The position numbers and the translations under genes are program-made. Below the pieces are notes generated by a model. The model was not told the origin of the DNA and did no database searches. It worked only from the letters and a program-made list of their open reading frames with translations. From positions 21,931,326-21,995,325 of the forward strand of contig ML677364.1 of the NCBI GenBank assembly GCA_007922305.1: a stretch of DNA of 64,000 nt. The letters are read 5' to 3'. Shown piece by piece: positions 1-13,040 of the stretch. Every line of letters starts with the position of its first letter. Positions within the stretch are counted from its first letter, which is position 1. The DNA is from Dermatemys mawii (taxonomy: Eukaryota > Chordata > Testudines > Dermatemydidae).

Positions 1-570
1 AACTTCTCCTTTATAGCTCTATATCATCAGGAACATTTTTGGTTACACAGATAGCTAAAGACTAGTGGATAAATTCTATTCTAGTTTACATCTTATACAA
101 ACATCTGTTGACTTCACAAAGATTGCACAGGATACATACAGATAGGGCAGGTTTCAAGCCAACAGGACACACACACACTGATATATTTCTCACTAGCTTT
201 CTCAATATAACTCAACAGAATTTATACAGATAGCAAGGAAAGGTATTTAAAGGACGAAAAAGATAAATTAGTATTACACTAATCCCATTGTAACAAAAAA
301 ATAAATTTCTTGGTGATGCTAGTTTTACCACATTTGAAAAAAAAGGTCACAAAGCTAGATTTCAGTACTAAGGGTCCGATATAGCAAATGTTTATGCACA
401 TGTAATATACATTACACAGGAGCAATCCCACTGAAGTCAGTGAGACTACTTTCACGTGTGTTTGCAGGATCAGGCCCTTCAATGCCTAGGCAACAAGTCA
501 GTGCCTTAAATTATTTTTTCACCATATAAAAGTGAATTGAAACTACAATTGCTTGTGTTACTTCGTAAAC

Positions 571-842
571 TAAGGGCTGGGCTACACTGAGGGAGGCGAG
601 GTCAACCTAAGATACGCAACTTCAGTCACGCAAATAGCGTAGCTGAAGTCGCAGTATCTTAGGTCAACTTACCTAGCCGACCCCATGACTACAAGTCAAC
701 TGCGGCCGCTCCCTCGTCGACTCCGCTTCCTCCTCTTGCCGAGGTGGAGTACAGGAGTCGATTCGGGGATTGATAAATAAATCGATCCCTGATACATTAC
801 CCGCTGGATCAGCAGGTAACACTCAGTTTAGCCTTACCCTAG
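571..842 (+). mobile_element. Non-autonomous TIR element, plus-orientation copy
   Basis: The copy begins TAAGGGCTGGGCTACACT. Its right end (about 827-842) reads on the opposite strand as AGGGTAAGGCTA. The interior contains a self-complementary stretch around AGCGTAGCTGAAGTCG. A second copy in the opposite orientation lies at 45349-45643, which shows it is a dispersed family. No coding capacity is visible. The superfamily is not certain; hAT-like ends are possible. Confidence 0.6.
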
Positions 843-2178
843 GTGTCCAGCATTATGTTCTTTGTGAAGTTAGAAGTTATCATATCCCAGCAAGCTAAGT
901 TTTTACTTTTAATGGTATTATTTCACAAGTTTTCTTCAGTGTTTTCTGTGGGTTTATATTATTCTGAGATTTAGTTTCATACGCTAATATCCTTGGAAAT
1001 TCAAGATACCGTCATGGGGTCTGCTGTCTTAGGAGTGCTGTAGAAGAGTGAAAGGGATGTGATATAGGAAGGAGGAGGAGGAAGGGGCAGAAGTATACAC
1101 ATGATTCACCACTTCCTAAAAGCCCATACCATACTTCTTCTAGTGTGTTATGGAAGAACAAATATGTACCATGACCCCCTCTTCTCCTCAGCCAATTTTT
1201 TCCAAGTACGCTTTTATCCACATAATTCTTGCATACAGTTGTCACATTTATTTTAAACAGGAGTCAACATGACAGCAGCCTAAGATATACTAAGATAAGG
1301 CTGCAGTCCAGTTGGTTCTAAAGTCCACAGAGATAAAGGCTCTGTCACATTACTAGTCTAGAAAAACTGTTTCCAGCCTAAAATTAATGTACCATATAAA
1401 TATGTGGGACATACATGCTGCCTTTTGATAGTCCCCTAAATTACCACGATATAAATTCTGTTGAATACTGTCAAAAAAGAATCTCTCACACATTTTATTG
1501 GTGCCATATAATGCACCCACAAAGTTATTAGAAGCACTGTAGTATAACATAATTCTAATCCTTTAAAAATTACCCATCTTATTGTTCTGAAGAGTCTGTC
1601 CACTATGACACAACAGCAACAAACAAAAACGTAGTCCCTGTATATTTATTCCAATCTCATTTTAGCTAGTCAGTGATTTTCAGTGTTAAAGGAGCTGATG
1701 TTCACAATCAAAATAGATACAATCCATGCTGGTAGGCTAGCTGGTAGGCTAAACATTAGACCCAAAACCTGTTTTGATTTGCAGGTGCATTCATGGCTTC
1801 CAAGGCATTTAAAAACACACATCACTGTACTATCTGTGTATATGCATAACACGTGGCTCCCGCACTCTCTTTGCTGGTCCCATTTTGCTTTGTAACCTGA
1901 GAGCTCATAAGATTAGAGCAGGCAGAGCAAATAGATAATGTCACATGCACACATCAAAAACACAAAATGTTTGTTGGTGTGGCCCAGCTGAGAAACTGGG
2001 CCTTAATATTATAGCCTTTGTTGAGCATGGAGAGTTATTTAGGCATGTGATTCCATGCTTTAAGTTTTTTGCAGCCCAAATTCACTTGTGGAGAGGTCAC
2101 CTTCTTTGGAGAAAATTTAAGAAAGACATGTTTTTAAGAGAAACATTTTAAGATGTTACAGTTAAAGAACAATATAAG

Positions 2179-2255
2179 AAGGAGGGAGAGAAATATTATA
2201 TCTGAATTCCAGTTGTAAAGGAGGGAGAGAAATATTATATCTGAATTCCAGTTGT
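2179..2255 (+). repeat. Tandem duplication of about 39 bp
   Basis: Two adjacent copies of a 39-bp unit starting AAGGAGGGAGAGAAATATT occupy 2179-2217 and 2218-2255 with no mismatch over 38 bases. This is probably a recent local duplication. Confidence 0.85.
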
Positions 2256-2289
2256 GGGCAAGGCTACAAAAACATTTTGATTAAAGTCT

Positions 2290-2565
2290 AAAGGCAGGTC
2301 CACACTTTAAAAAGCTACAGCTGCGCTGCTGTAGCATTTCAGTTAAAACTTTACTATCAAACAGGAGAACTTCTCCCATCAGCATTGTTAATCCACCTCC
2401 ACGAGTGGCAGTACCTATGGCAAGAGGAGAAGCCCTCCCATCCACACAGCATGTCTATATTGGGGGTTAGGTCAATGTAACTGCATCGTTCCGTGGTGCA
2501 AAAAATCCACACCCCTGAGCGACGTAGTTATACTGATGTAAGTTTGTAGTGTACATTTGACCTAA
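2290..2565 (-). mobile_element. Non-autonomous TIR element
   Basis: It starts AGGCAGGTCCACACT and ends TAGTGTACATTTGACCT, imperfect inverted ends. The interior shares GAGAACTTCTCC-like and AAAATCCACACCC-like segments with the copy at 4110-4397, in the opposite order. No coding sequence is seen. Confidence 0.55.
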
Positions 2566-2609
2566 GTTATTTAACAGCCTATTGGTTAGAAAGAAAAATT
2601 TTCTCCTAT

Positions 2610-3620
2610 AAGGAGGAGTAGTAACAATAACTATAACACCTGTTCTATGGAAGCTATTCCATACCCCTAATAATTTTTGGGGTCCTTCTTTGTACTTTTT
2701 CCTGAGTGCTAACAGCTAATTTGAACATTTTGCACATATAGTTAGGATTATGCTTTCCAATGTGCATTATCTTATATTTATCAACATTGAATTTCATTTT
2801 TTTCTTGGTCAGCCAGCCAGTTTTGAGAAATCCCTTTATAACTTTTAGCAGTAAATTTTGGTTTTAACTATCTTGAATAATTGTGTGTCATCAGCAAACT
2901 TTGCAACCTCACTGTTTACCCCTTTTTTCCAGATCATAATGACTATGCTGAACAATAGTCCCAAGTTTTTGTGATACTTATTATATCAATATCATCTTAA
3001 TCTAATACCAGGCCCTAAATTTCACCTATCTTAGTATTTAGATATCTTGCATTTGTGTACAAGCACTTATAAAATTTGTCAGTTTTATTTAGTTGTCTGC
3101 CTTCATGTGACATAACTGAATGGGACTCTTTTTCGTTTGACTGTTTATCTTCAGCACCTACCTGTACTTTGTCAACTTCTATCCTCTTTACTAGGATGTA
3201 GAGAATTCCTGCTAATAGATCCTCCCCTTAGATATGTGTCTGTCTGAACCACATGCTCTTCCACACCTGTCAGCTTTCCTCCAGCCCCTAGTTTAAAAAG
3301 TTATGGGGGTGTTTTTAAATTAAATACGCCAGCAATCTGGTTCTATTTTGGTATAGGTGGAGCCCAGGTTCCCTAGTTCCTAATAAACTTAAATCCCTCC
3401 TCTTAATACTATTATTTAATCCATGCATTGATTCCCAGTTTGAGTCCAGTATGTTGGTTGTGACCTGTGAAGCCCTAACTGGCTTAGAACTTCCCTTCTT
3501 GAGAGCTCTCCCTGAGCCTTATTGCAACAGCTGCTATCAATGGGGACATTTAATGTGGAGTCCCTCAGCATAAGAAGCTGTTAACAGAATGCAAAGTTGA
3601 GGTCCTTTCCTGGAAAACAT
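2610..3620 (-). mobile_element. CR1 LINE remnant, internally deleted
   Basis: Read on the minus strand, the right-hand part (about 3030-3620) resembles the 5'/ORF1 region of turtle CR1. The left-hand part (about 2610-2965) encodes a KFADDTQLFK-like stretch, the FADD catalytic motif of CR1 reverse transcriptase. The endonuclease and N-terminal RT region that should lie between them is missing. Many stops are present. Confidence 0.55.
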
Positions 3621-4109
3621 CAGCCTTCTCACTCCCTTGATATGAAATAGCTTGAATTTTGGAGTATGCTAAATGCCTCATTATTTGCTCAGGTGTTGGG
3701 GGAGGAACAGGCTGGGTAACAGCTAATGTTTGTGAGGGATGGGGATATTGTTTGGACTGGACTTTATCATAGTTGATTATTTTTGGCCCGAAGTTGCACA
3801 GCAGCTGCTGGCTTTAGTTTTGCTTATATTTTTTGTTTCTGGAAAGGGAATCTAGACCTTATCATGGACATTTTTTTATTCTAAATCAAAATGCAGTAAA
3901 TAATTTGGCAACTCGAAATAAAGAAGGAAACCAGCACCCTGTGACCAGCCAGCTCTCTCTGGACTATCAGTAGGTGCTCTGTGGGCTACAATTTGAGAAC
4001 AGCTACTTTGCAGGACAACCCTTTTTTTTTTTTTTTTTAATGCACCCTAATACCTTACTCCCTTTAACTAATGCTATGAATTGATCAAAACCTATTTTCT
4101 ACAGCTTCT

Positions 4110-4397
4110 GAGGCCAGGTCTACACTACAGGCCTATATCAGTGTAACTACATTGCTCAAGGGTGTGAAAAATCCACAACCCTGGGCAACGTAGTTATATC
4201 AATCCAGCCCACCTTGTAGACAGCACTACGTCAACAGGAGAGCTTCTCCTGCCGACATAGCTACCGCCTCTCAGGAAGGTGGACTAACTACACCAACAGG
4301 AGAAGCTCCCCGTCAACATAGGCACATCCTCACTTAAGAGCAACAGCAGCATAACTGTGCCGCGCTGATGCAGCGTTTTGAGTGTAGACCTGCCCTA
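4110..4397 (+). mobile_element. Non-autonomous TIR element
   Basis: The ends are AGGCCAGGTCTACACT (4111) and AGTGTAGACCTGCCCT (to 4397), which form clear inverted repeats. The interior resembles the 2290-2565 copy. It has no coding capacity and belongs to a high-copy family typical of turtle genomes by my recollection. Confidence 0.65.
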
Positions 4398-6386
4398 AGT
4401 CTACTTTCCTAAAGGAGCATGCAGATTCAGACACTGTCAGAATATAAGAAATACTGATTATTTTTACCAGTGTTGCTTTACACTTAGAATTAAATGTCAC
4501 CTTCAATGATACTGCCAAATTCCCTAATGCATTTCCATTCTTTTGCAGCTTCTCACAATCCCCCATGATTTTTTCCCCAGGAAAACCATTTATAACTGAA
4601 AAATTTCATTAGCGTATAGTCTGCTTCCTCTTACACTGGGATGCAACTCTCTCTAAGCTTCTCTTCTAGCTGAGGCAGCCATTCAGTATGATTCAGGTAT
4701 GACACCAGGAGACTAATCTGCACTACAGGAGCTGGGAGTCAAAGTAGCAGCAGCAGCCTCACCCCCTTCAGAACTTTCTGACAACTCCTCAACCCCCTCA
4801 CTCCCACCCCCGCTTCCTTATGTTTTGATTTTGGACATCTTTTCCCCTTTGCTGACTGGCTGAAAAATACTACATAAAAATAATCAAATTCACTCTGGAT
4901 GAACTTCCCCATATCATTTTTACCTTATGCTGCTGAACTAACTGCTCTGTAGACTCCTAGGCCATGTCACCTTAAGACAAGGAATATGGGAAGAAAACAG
5001 TCTTAAAGAAGTATTAGTTTGTTATTTCATATTTCAGGACTTTATAAAATATGTGTTCTGAGATAACATACATCAGCTTCTATTTGTATTATACTAAATT
5101 TGGGCTAGAACCTGTCAGATTTGCTTTGCAGTCTAACTGCACTGAACTAGAATTATGAAGAACATTAATGTTTATCTGTACTACAATTAGACTGAAAGGA
5201 CTTGCTTATAATACTGTTCTGAGTTTGTAGAGTAAATGGGACTACACTCATGTTTCTAACTGAGCTGAAGTGTTAGTTATGCTTTATATTCCCATTAAGG
5301 GTGCACAGTTAAAGTCACATTTATGCAACAAACTGGAACTGTGTTGTAACAAAGTCAGAGGAAAATTGAACTGTAACCAGTTATTGTACTCTAACTCTTA
5401 TCATTGGAGCGCTTATGTGGTCTTAAATGAATCTCTAAGAGCACCATATATTTTACATACACAATAGCACAGGACTACACTATAAATAATTTTTTAATAC
5501 AGAAAGTCCATCCATCAACATAACAAGTTAATAGGTGAATCTGACCAAACTTGCGCTTACTAGAAAAATGTTACTTTATCCGTGGGGCTTCTTATTGACA
5601 TATTTAGCTTATACTGAGCCATTATCAGCAGAGCTGAACACAACTCAACGGGCACCATGGACGTTCAGGGGCTGAATATTAACACATAGCATTTCTGAGC
5701 ATACTATTCACTACCTCACCCCAGAATTTACAAAAAAGGAAAACTAAGTGAATAAACCCATTTAAAAGTTATATTTACATATAAAATATGAATAAATAAT
5801 CTAATTTTATTGCTTCATTTTACCAATATGCATTCATAATTTTTCAGCTGAAAGAAGACCACTGCATTTGAAAGGGAAAAAGCAAATGGAACTGATCAAG
5901 TTGTGTCCCTAAGTGAAAACCTGTGATTTACAGGAGGTTTTTCCTGGGTTATAAGAACAAGTCTATAAATATTTAGAAGACATAAAAAAAATCACTTGGA
6001 ATTCTGTTGGACATAAGTAGTATGTAAGGATATGGAATAAACAAAATTTGCAAGAAGTTAGCTTTAGGGGAAGGAGTGGGAAAATGATTGATTGCTTTGC
6101 ATTGAATGTTATTAATCCAACATTCCAAATCTTAAAATAGAAAAAGTTAAACGAGACATTAAAATTACAGGGAATGTTCTTTTGCTTTGAACAGACTACA
6201 CTGTACTAACAGAATACACAGTACTAATCCACTCAAACAAGTAGTAAGCTGTAACTTCTGACATCCTCTCATAAAAATGACAGTAATGCCACAGCCTCAC
6301 TCTGTGCGACAAAGGAGCTCTGACATTATATTACTGTAAATCATTATACTTCTTATGGCCAACCAGAGATTACCATTTACCTAAGG

Positions 6387-7008
6387 CAGGGCTGGGCAAA
6401 CTTGTTAGCCTGAAGCTCACAACTGGATATGGAAATTGTATGGTGGGCCATGAATGCTCACAAAATTGGGGGTTGGGATGCAGGAAGGGGTGAGGACTCT
6501 GGCTGGAGGTGTGGGGCCAGAAATGAGGAGTTCCGGGTGCGGGAGGGGTCTCTGGGGTAGGGGTTGAGGTGCAGGGAGGTGAGAGCTCCCGCTGGGGGTG
6601 CAGTCTCTGGGGCGGGGCTAGGGATGAGAGATACAGAAGGGTGCTCCAGGCTGGGACCGAGTGCTTTGGAGGGGATCAGAGCTGAATCAGGAGGATGGAA
6701 TGCAGAGGGAGTCAGGGGTGCAGGTTCTGGGCGACGCTTATCTCAAGCAGCTCCTGGATGCAGCAGCATGTCCCCCCTTGGCCGTGGAAGCTGCAGAGCC
6801 AGCACTTGGGGTGAGGGCAGCGTGCAGAGCCCCCTGGCTGTCCCTATCTGTAGGAGCCAGAGGGCGGACATGGCGCTGCTTCTGGGAGCCATGGCACACA
6901 GGGAGCGGGGCAAGCCCTCAGTCTCTCTCCACAGCAGCAGCTCGAAGGCCAGATTAAAAGGTCTGACGGGCCAGATGTGGCCCCCAGGATGTAGTTTGCC
7001 CTCCCCTG
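6387..7008 (+). mobile_element. hAT-type non-autonomous element with perfect 8-bp duplication
   Basis: The element begins CAGGGCTGGGCAAACTT and ends AGTTTGCCCTCCCCTG, inverted repeats of the hAT type. It is flanked by ACCTAAGG at 6379-6386 and 7009-7016, a perfect 8-bp target duplication. The interior is GC-rich and gives spurious open frames. A relative lies at 35999-36516. Confidence 0.88.
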
Positions 7009-8419
7009 ACCTAAGGAGATCATAGATTCTTTACAGAGACTACAGAACAAAACCAGCACATACCTTAATTATGAAGTTCATGTTAAACCAGCTCCTACTC
7101 TTTGCAGAGCAACAATATAAACTATCTACTACAAAAGGATTACCTCCGTTATATGTATATACAACCCCAGAAACAGAGCTATTGAATTACATCTTGATAA
7201 AAGTTAATTTGAAGATAATTTCATCCTGAAACACATGCTTTCTAGAACGCATTTCAGATTTCCTGCCTACGTCCCTGATCCAGCAAAGCACTTAAGCATT
7301 TGGTGAAGTGCTGTGCTGTATCAGGTTCCTTGCGAATCTAGGAAACAAATTACACAAAGTGGGTGATCAACAGATTCAGAGATCTCCCCTCACCTTCTTT
7401 TGTATGAAAGGGGGCCAGTTTTCCACACCACCTGCAACCCCAACTTGTATCAGTGAACTTTGCTAGTATGGCAATTAAGTGACTTTAGAGGTTATATGTT
7501 TCTCATATGTGTACACCTGTTCAAAGTTCAATACAAATACACTACCCTAACGACAGGAACAGACATGAAAGACTAGTGCTTCCATGTGACATATGACTAC
7601 ACTATAGTTCAATTCTTTGGGGATGAAATAAGAATATATCTAAACAAAATGCATTCTTCTGCTGTGCTGTCAGTGTTAGATTTATTTGTTCTTTCTGGAA
7701 ATAAGGGTGATATGGCCTGGAAAGAAGAGTGAGTAAATAAAGAATGGACCCAAAAGCAGTTGTTCACAGAGAGGCACAGTGAAAACACCATATATTATCA
7801 TGGTGGCTTACATTTTAATGTGCACAAAGGTGTGTATTAAGTGACATCTGATCCTTCCTTTAAAAAGCAAACCAAAATAAAATTTTTAAAAAACTTCCAT
7901 TATTTATCAAAGTTAAGGCTGTGAACTGTTGTACAATTTTAAAGTCAAAGATGGCTCTACTAATAATAGTACTTTGCATTTTTATTCAATCTTTCATCTT
8001 GAAGCATACCGCCTGTCAAGCCTTGTGAGGTAAGCACTCATTTTTCGCCAAGTTAATGATGGAGCTGGAAACAAAACACAGAACTCCTGATTCATAGACA
8101 CCTGCTCTAAAAAATGAGTAGTGTAATATCTTCCCACATGGGTGACATTTCTTTAATCTATTTTTAGATTCTATTTAAAAGTCCTAGAAATTTCAAGCCA
8201 ATTTTTCCCATCACTGAACAAACATTTTTTAAGAATTTACACTGAAAGTTTTATACTGGTTTTAACTCTTTTCGTTCACTTTGTTTCCCACCATCATGCT
8301 CATTTTTGACTGCTCCAAGTAAAAGAGAATTGCTACATTTTGCTCATGTTCATCATAGAGTGCACTTAATTTTTTCTATTTATTGTTTTCCATTTGTAAG
8401 ATGCACCTAAACTCTAGGC

Positions 8420-8837
8420 CAGGGGTAGCCAACCTGAGCCTGAAAAGGAGCCAGAATTTACCAATGTACATTGTCAAAGAGCCACGGTAATATGTCAGCA
8501 TCCCCGATCATCTCCCCCACTCCACTCCCAGCGCCTTCCACCCACCGGTAGCCCCACTGATCAGCACTTTCCCTCCCTCCCTGCACCTCCTGATCAGCTG
8601 TTTCATGGCGTGCAGGAGGCTCCAGGAGGGAGGGGGAGGAGGAGTGAGGGCACGGCAGGCTCAGGGGAGGAAGCGGAGGAGCCTGTGATAGAGTCAGGGG
8701 TTGAGCAGTGAGCACCTCCCGGCACACTGGAAAGTTGGCACCTGTAGCTGCAGCCTCAGAGTCGGTGCCTATAGAAGGAGAAGCATATATGCTGAAGAGC
8801 TGCATGCGGCTCTGGAGCCATAGGCTGGCCACCCCTG
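8420..8837 (+). mobile_element. hAT-type non-autonomous element with perfect 8-bp duplication
   Basis: The inverted ends are CAGGGGTAGCCAACCTG and AGGCTGGCCACCCCTG. The target duplication CTCTAGGC at 8412-8419 and 8838-8845 is perfect. The GC-rich interior explains a 124-codon open frame on the minus strand, which has no recognisable domain. Confidence 0.9.
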
Positions 8838-10945
8838 CTCTAGGCCCTTCTACAATACAAACAAAAGCATAAAGGAAATGTGTCTAATCTTCTTAAGAAG
8901 GGGGAAATTAAGAGGATAGCAAGAGAAAAGGTGTTTTCAGTTAGTCAGCCTAAACAGATTTATGCCTTATATAAACAGACTGTATGCACTGCAGATTTAG
9001 GTTCTGCATTCAGTCAACAGGATGTACCAGGAATTTAGCTAGACAATAAACATTTTTTTTATTTTAAAACTTGTGGGTGTCTGCCATGGAAAGCTCAGGA
9101 GTAGACACTTCACATTTGTGATTTCAGCCACATGATCCACCTGGACCTAAAACTAACAGCTGTAGAAGCTATTTTTAGATCTGGAAATTCATCTCTCATC
9201 CCAACGATCAAGGAATGAAGAGTGGGCTATGAGTTCCACACAAGGAGGAAGGGGAAATCATAATATAAATCCTAGGGGCTAAATGTTGATCCCATCCCCT
9301 TGACTTCAACTGGGCCAGCGTTTCATGAAAGGTACACAATTATAACATGGCAACCTCTTGGTCTACTGAATCAGAATTAAGCATTTGTGGTGACAACAGT
9401 GAATGCCCATACAGCCAGGACAAACACAGACTCCAAATAAAATGGAGATAACAGAAAACAATGCCACATGCTGAAAAGAATCATAGAATAATTTTACCTT
9501 TGGTGTAGCAAATAAACACAGTAGCCTTTAAATGTGTCTATTAAGGAACAAAAAAAAAGTGAGATTTAAATAGCTCAACTTTCTTTAAATTACAATCCAT
9601 TATAAGAAATTTGAATTTTTTTAAAAATAAGATATAGAATACAATCTTCTATCTACAGAAGTCAGACTCATTGAAGAACAGAATTCCTTTATCTTTTTGC
9701 TTTGTCGCTGTCTTTCTCCATCCCCAGCATGATGTATTATCATATTCTTTATGGTTTGGTCCAATCTGGATTGTCCTTCTCAAAGCAAGGACTTTGGACC
9801 AAATTCTGTTCAGTTACTCTAGTGTTAACCTGGTATAACACACTGATCCCAGTGAAATTACTCCAGATTTACACAGTTGTAACTTAGGGCAGATCCATTG
9901 TCTTCATATTTTCTTCTAAGAGTACAATGCACAACTAAGGTGCTAAATAAACATTTTGTAAAGTTAAATGAAGTAAAAATGCAAATGTAGGTTGGAAGCT
10001 ATTTAATGGAAATTTGAAGTTGCATTAAATGCACTACTAAATCTAATTTTTCGTCATGTATATTTGATAGGATGACAGAAATCCTACGAGGATTAAGAAA
10101 GTACATGCAGATAACTGCCACCAAATCATTTTTTTGGCCCTACTCAATCAATTTTAGTCTGAATATGTGAAGCTCCACTTATTTCATTATTTAATCATGT
10201 CCTAACCACAGATGTAGAAAGAGATCACTCAAGGCAATTTTCCTCAGATCTATCTTTGATATTACTGACTGCAAGGTTTTTGGTGATTTGTTTGTGCAGT
10301 TCCCGGCAGGGGAGGATAGAATCAATCTTGAGTGACTCTGTTCCTTTCAGTTTTAGAAATCCTGAAGGATAGCTCTGGGTAATTGCTCTTCTGCAGCCAC
10401 AGCATCTAACCCTTAAAGGTTCCTCACTACTTTATAAAGTTTAAGACCAAAGTTATGACTGCAGTAAGATGCAGCCAGAACCAGTAGAATGGAGAGAGAA
10501 TATGGATTTTTTTTTTGTCACAAAACAAACAGTTAAACTTGATAAGGCTAATATAATGTTACAGAGGTTAAACTATGGAACAAATGGGCATTTTCCCATG
10601 ATGTGTGCAGTGTATATTGGAGAAGGGGTAAAAAAAAAAATAAAAATGCAGCCATCTTTGTTATCACTGCTCCCTTTTGTATTTATAAGCAGCAGCAGAT
10701 GGGCCACCAGCACATTAACCACCATGAAGGCTAAAGTACGACTGCTTAAAGTAGAATTGGACAACACGGTCATTAAAATGCTTGTGGCCAGTCTGTACTG
10801 AAGCTGCATTTGTGGTAGTTCAAAGAAGAGAAATTTTAAGATAAATGCTAATATACCCCTTTTGTTTCAATCACTAATTCACTTAAAATCACTACCAGCA
10901 TCTCAAAGCAATCAGCTATGCACAGATCTTGCGCAACACCACCAC

Positions 10946-11205
10946 TGTGACAGGTTGGATCACAGAAAGCCCCTTGGGCCACCAACTGATATGCCAAGAC
11001 TACTTATGCCCCAGCAGCCTGTCTTCAGAGGCCTGCCTGGTTTGAGTCAGACCCATTAGCCTGCTACAAACCCTGACCCAAGTCTGAACCACATCCCCTA
11101 ACAGCTATAGGTTCAATTGAAAACAGGTTAGGAAGTGTTCCTGTCTTTAACACTTACATGCTCAACTCCTGATGGGGTTCAAACCCCAAATAACCTGGGT
11201 AATTA
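10946..11205 (+). mobile_element. Partial LTR-like repeat
   Basis: The segment beginning TGTGACAGGTTGGATCACAG and running to about GGGGTTCAAACCCCAAATAA resembles a turtle LTR family that I recall only loosely. No right terminus or target duplication was found, so it is probably truncated. Confidence 0.35.
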
Positions 11206-12385
11206 CACTAGTACAGCTCCCCCTTGAGTTGATGCTGAACTTATCAAGTTTTGAGAGACTTGATCAGAGTCAAAGAATTCTGAAGAATCAATCATTTCAA
11301 AAGGGAAATAGAGATCATCTGGCACTTAATATTTTGCAACACATGTATCAAGGAAATTAAAACCACCATAACTGTATGTGTTTTTCACTCAAGATTTGAA
11401 TAAGAACAGTATGGAAGTCTTTTTGGGGGGGAGGATGGGGTGTCACTCTTCTCACCAGCATCTCTCTCCTTTCATTCTAGGTTAAACCACCTATTCTGAA
11501 ACTTCTGTTTTTCTTAGTTTTTCTACACTGTCCCTTAGAATGGAGTCTATACACTAACAAACTTAATATGTTTGGTTACCTTTAAGAGGATCATTGAGAA
11601 AGAGTCAAAGTCCAACTCCTTACCCTCTCCTTGTCATCTGGACTATTTAAACCTGCTAACATTCATGGGCGACAAAGGCAACACTCTCTGCAAGGCAATA
11701 ACTCAAATTCTTACAGCAGGGTGACTAGCGCCACAAGCATTGTTTCTTAGGGAATTTAACAAGTACTTTATAAAGCGGGACACGCTTTTGTTTTGACCGG
11801 GACAGGACAATAGGGTTCTGTTTGCCTTCCGATTGCAGCTGAACAAACTGCCCAGGGTTTTCCAGCGCCTTACCCCCAACAATCTTCAAAATCTTTTTCT
11901 CACCTTAAAGGGAAGGATTTTCCACAAGCCCGGAAGGAGCATTTTGCCAACTAACTTATCCAGCCGCCAGAACAAACCACCCCAGGACCGGTGACTTTGA
12001 GAGAGCCACCCCCATAGCCGCAGGCAGACCCTGGACCCCCGGCGAGCTGCACCCCCGGCAGTGACCCGCAGCCACAGACAACCCCGGCCCGCTGGAGGGG
12101 GCGGCTCAGTCTCCGCGCTGACCCCAGCACCCGCCTCCGTCAGAGCCCGCCGGGGCACGGAACAAAGAGCCCGCTCCGGGCTCTGCTGCCGGGCAGCTCC
12201 CTGCGGCCCGGACCGGAACCAGCTGATTCCTGAGCCCGGGGCCGCCCGCTGCGGTGCCAGGCGCGGGGAGACGGGACCGTGGGGGGCGCTCCCGCCCGGC
12301 GGGGCGAGCGGGTCTGGGGGGCAGTGGCCTAGCGGCCTCCCCCCCCGGGCGGCTCCCTCCCCGGCCCCGGCCGGAGTCACGGTAC

Positions 12386-12512
12386 CGGTGAAGCGGCCCC
12401 CGCCATCCCCGTGTCCGCGCCGCCGCTGCAGGACGAAGTAGCCGCTGCTCTTCTGGGTGACCCAGAGCTTGAGCGCGTTCTTCAGCAGCACCTCCTCGGG
12501 CCGCAGCCACAT
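12386..12512 (-). CDS. TBC1D8: TBC1D8-family Rab-GAP, first coding exon
   Basis: This exon encodes 42 residues plus one base. It begins [17 protein letters not shown] and ends in a glycine-rich stretch followed by RFT. That N-terminus is characteristic of the TBC1D8/8B/9/9B family, Rab GTPase-activating proteins with two GRAM domains, a TBC domain and an EF-hand region; none of those domains lies in this exon. A consensus-like donor (ACC G|GTACCG on the minus strand, GT at 12385-12384) falls where the family continues with LLVGTLD, so the open frame running on to 11886 is intron read-through. The ATG lies in a CpG island. The exact paralogue is chosen from the neighbouring CNOT11, as in the human TBC1D8-CNOT11 order. 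Exon 2 was not found in 1-12385, so intron 1 probably runs past the left edge. Confidence 0.85.
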
Positions 12513-12880
12513 CGTGCCGCCGCCGCCTCCCTCCGGCCCGCTCGCATCGCGGCCCGGCCCGGCCGCGGGGGAGGAGCCTGGACGCGGAGCCGCCGCTCCC
12601 TCCCCGGGGACACCGCGGCCGGGATTCGCGCTGCGGCGCCAGGAGACTCCCCCGCTCCCCTTCCCCGCCTAGCCCGGCCCCGCAGCGCCTCGCCCACCCG
12701 GGACCCCGCCTTCCAGGCGCTCAGCGCCGCGCTGGGAGAGAGGAAAGTCCGGACACCCCCTTGCGGGGCGGAGAAAGACCCCGCCGGAAAGCGGCAGCGC
12801 CTCTCCAACGCTGTCCTGGGAGGCACCGATTCCCCGCAGACTCCCGCCAGCGCAGTTGTTTCGGGGGCCTGAGGAACTCA
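12513..12880 (-). promoter_or_regulatory. TBC1D8: CpG-island promoter and 5' UTR of the TBC1D8-like gene
   Basis: The sequence from about 12020 to 12880 is very rich in G, C and CpG, in sharp contrast to the AT-rich DNA on both sides. It covers the start codon on the minus strand and several hundred bases upstream. I saw no obvious TATA box, which fits a housekeeping-type CpG-island promoter. The long open frames on both strands here come from the lack of stop codons in GC-rich DNA and are not genes. Confidence 0.7.
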
Positions 12881-12915
12881 GGGGACCCCCCTTATTAATT
12901 ATTAGTATGTTTTGG

Positions 12916-13040
12916 GGAGGTTGACCAGATGTCCCGATTTTATGGGGTCAGTCCCAATTTTGGGGGCTTTTTCTTACATAGGCTCCTATAACCCCCCACC
13001 CCGACCGGATTCTTTACACTTGCTGTCTGGTCCCCCTAGG
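12916..13040. mobile_element. Short TIR element (MITE)
   Basis: The left end GAGGTTGACCAGATG and the right end CTGTCTGGTCCCCCTAG form imperfect inverted repeats around about 125 bp. It lies at the upstream edge of the TBC1D8 CpG island. No coding sequence is present. Confidence 0.5.

Larger units (their letters stand above)
1..12385 (-). other. Probable first intron of the TBC1D8-like gene
   Basis: No further TBC1D8-family exon was recognised on the minus strand. The region contains the repeats listed separately: hAT-like or TIR elements near 571, 2290, 4110, 6387 and 8420, CR1 debris at 2610-3620 and an LTR-like piece at 10946. The stretches 843-2178, 4398-6378, 7017-8411, 8846-10945 and 11206-11880 are AT-rich. 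In them I see only short degenerate fragments of old SINE-like repeats (for example 424-480 and 7267-7335) and no supportable gene. Confidence 0.55.

Noticed and set aside
6564..7025. 153-codon plus-strand frame
   Set aside because: It lies inside a hAT element bounded by perfect 8-bp duplications, and a second frame overlaps it.
11886..12385. Continuation of the TBC1D8 exon 1 frame as a 208-residue protein
   Set aside because: The family sequence stops at the donor at 12385. The rest is low-complexity intron read-through.
1..12385. Search by eye for TBC1D8 exon 2 (expected to begin LLVGTLD)
   Set aside because: No matching minus-strand segment with suitable splice sites was seen. A divergent short exon could have been missed.
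12411..12872. 153-codon plus-strand frame opposite the TBC1D8 promoter
   Set aside because: It has low-complexity Ala/Pro/Arg composition and no domain, and it is explained by base composition.
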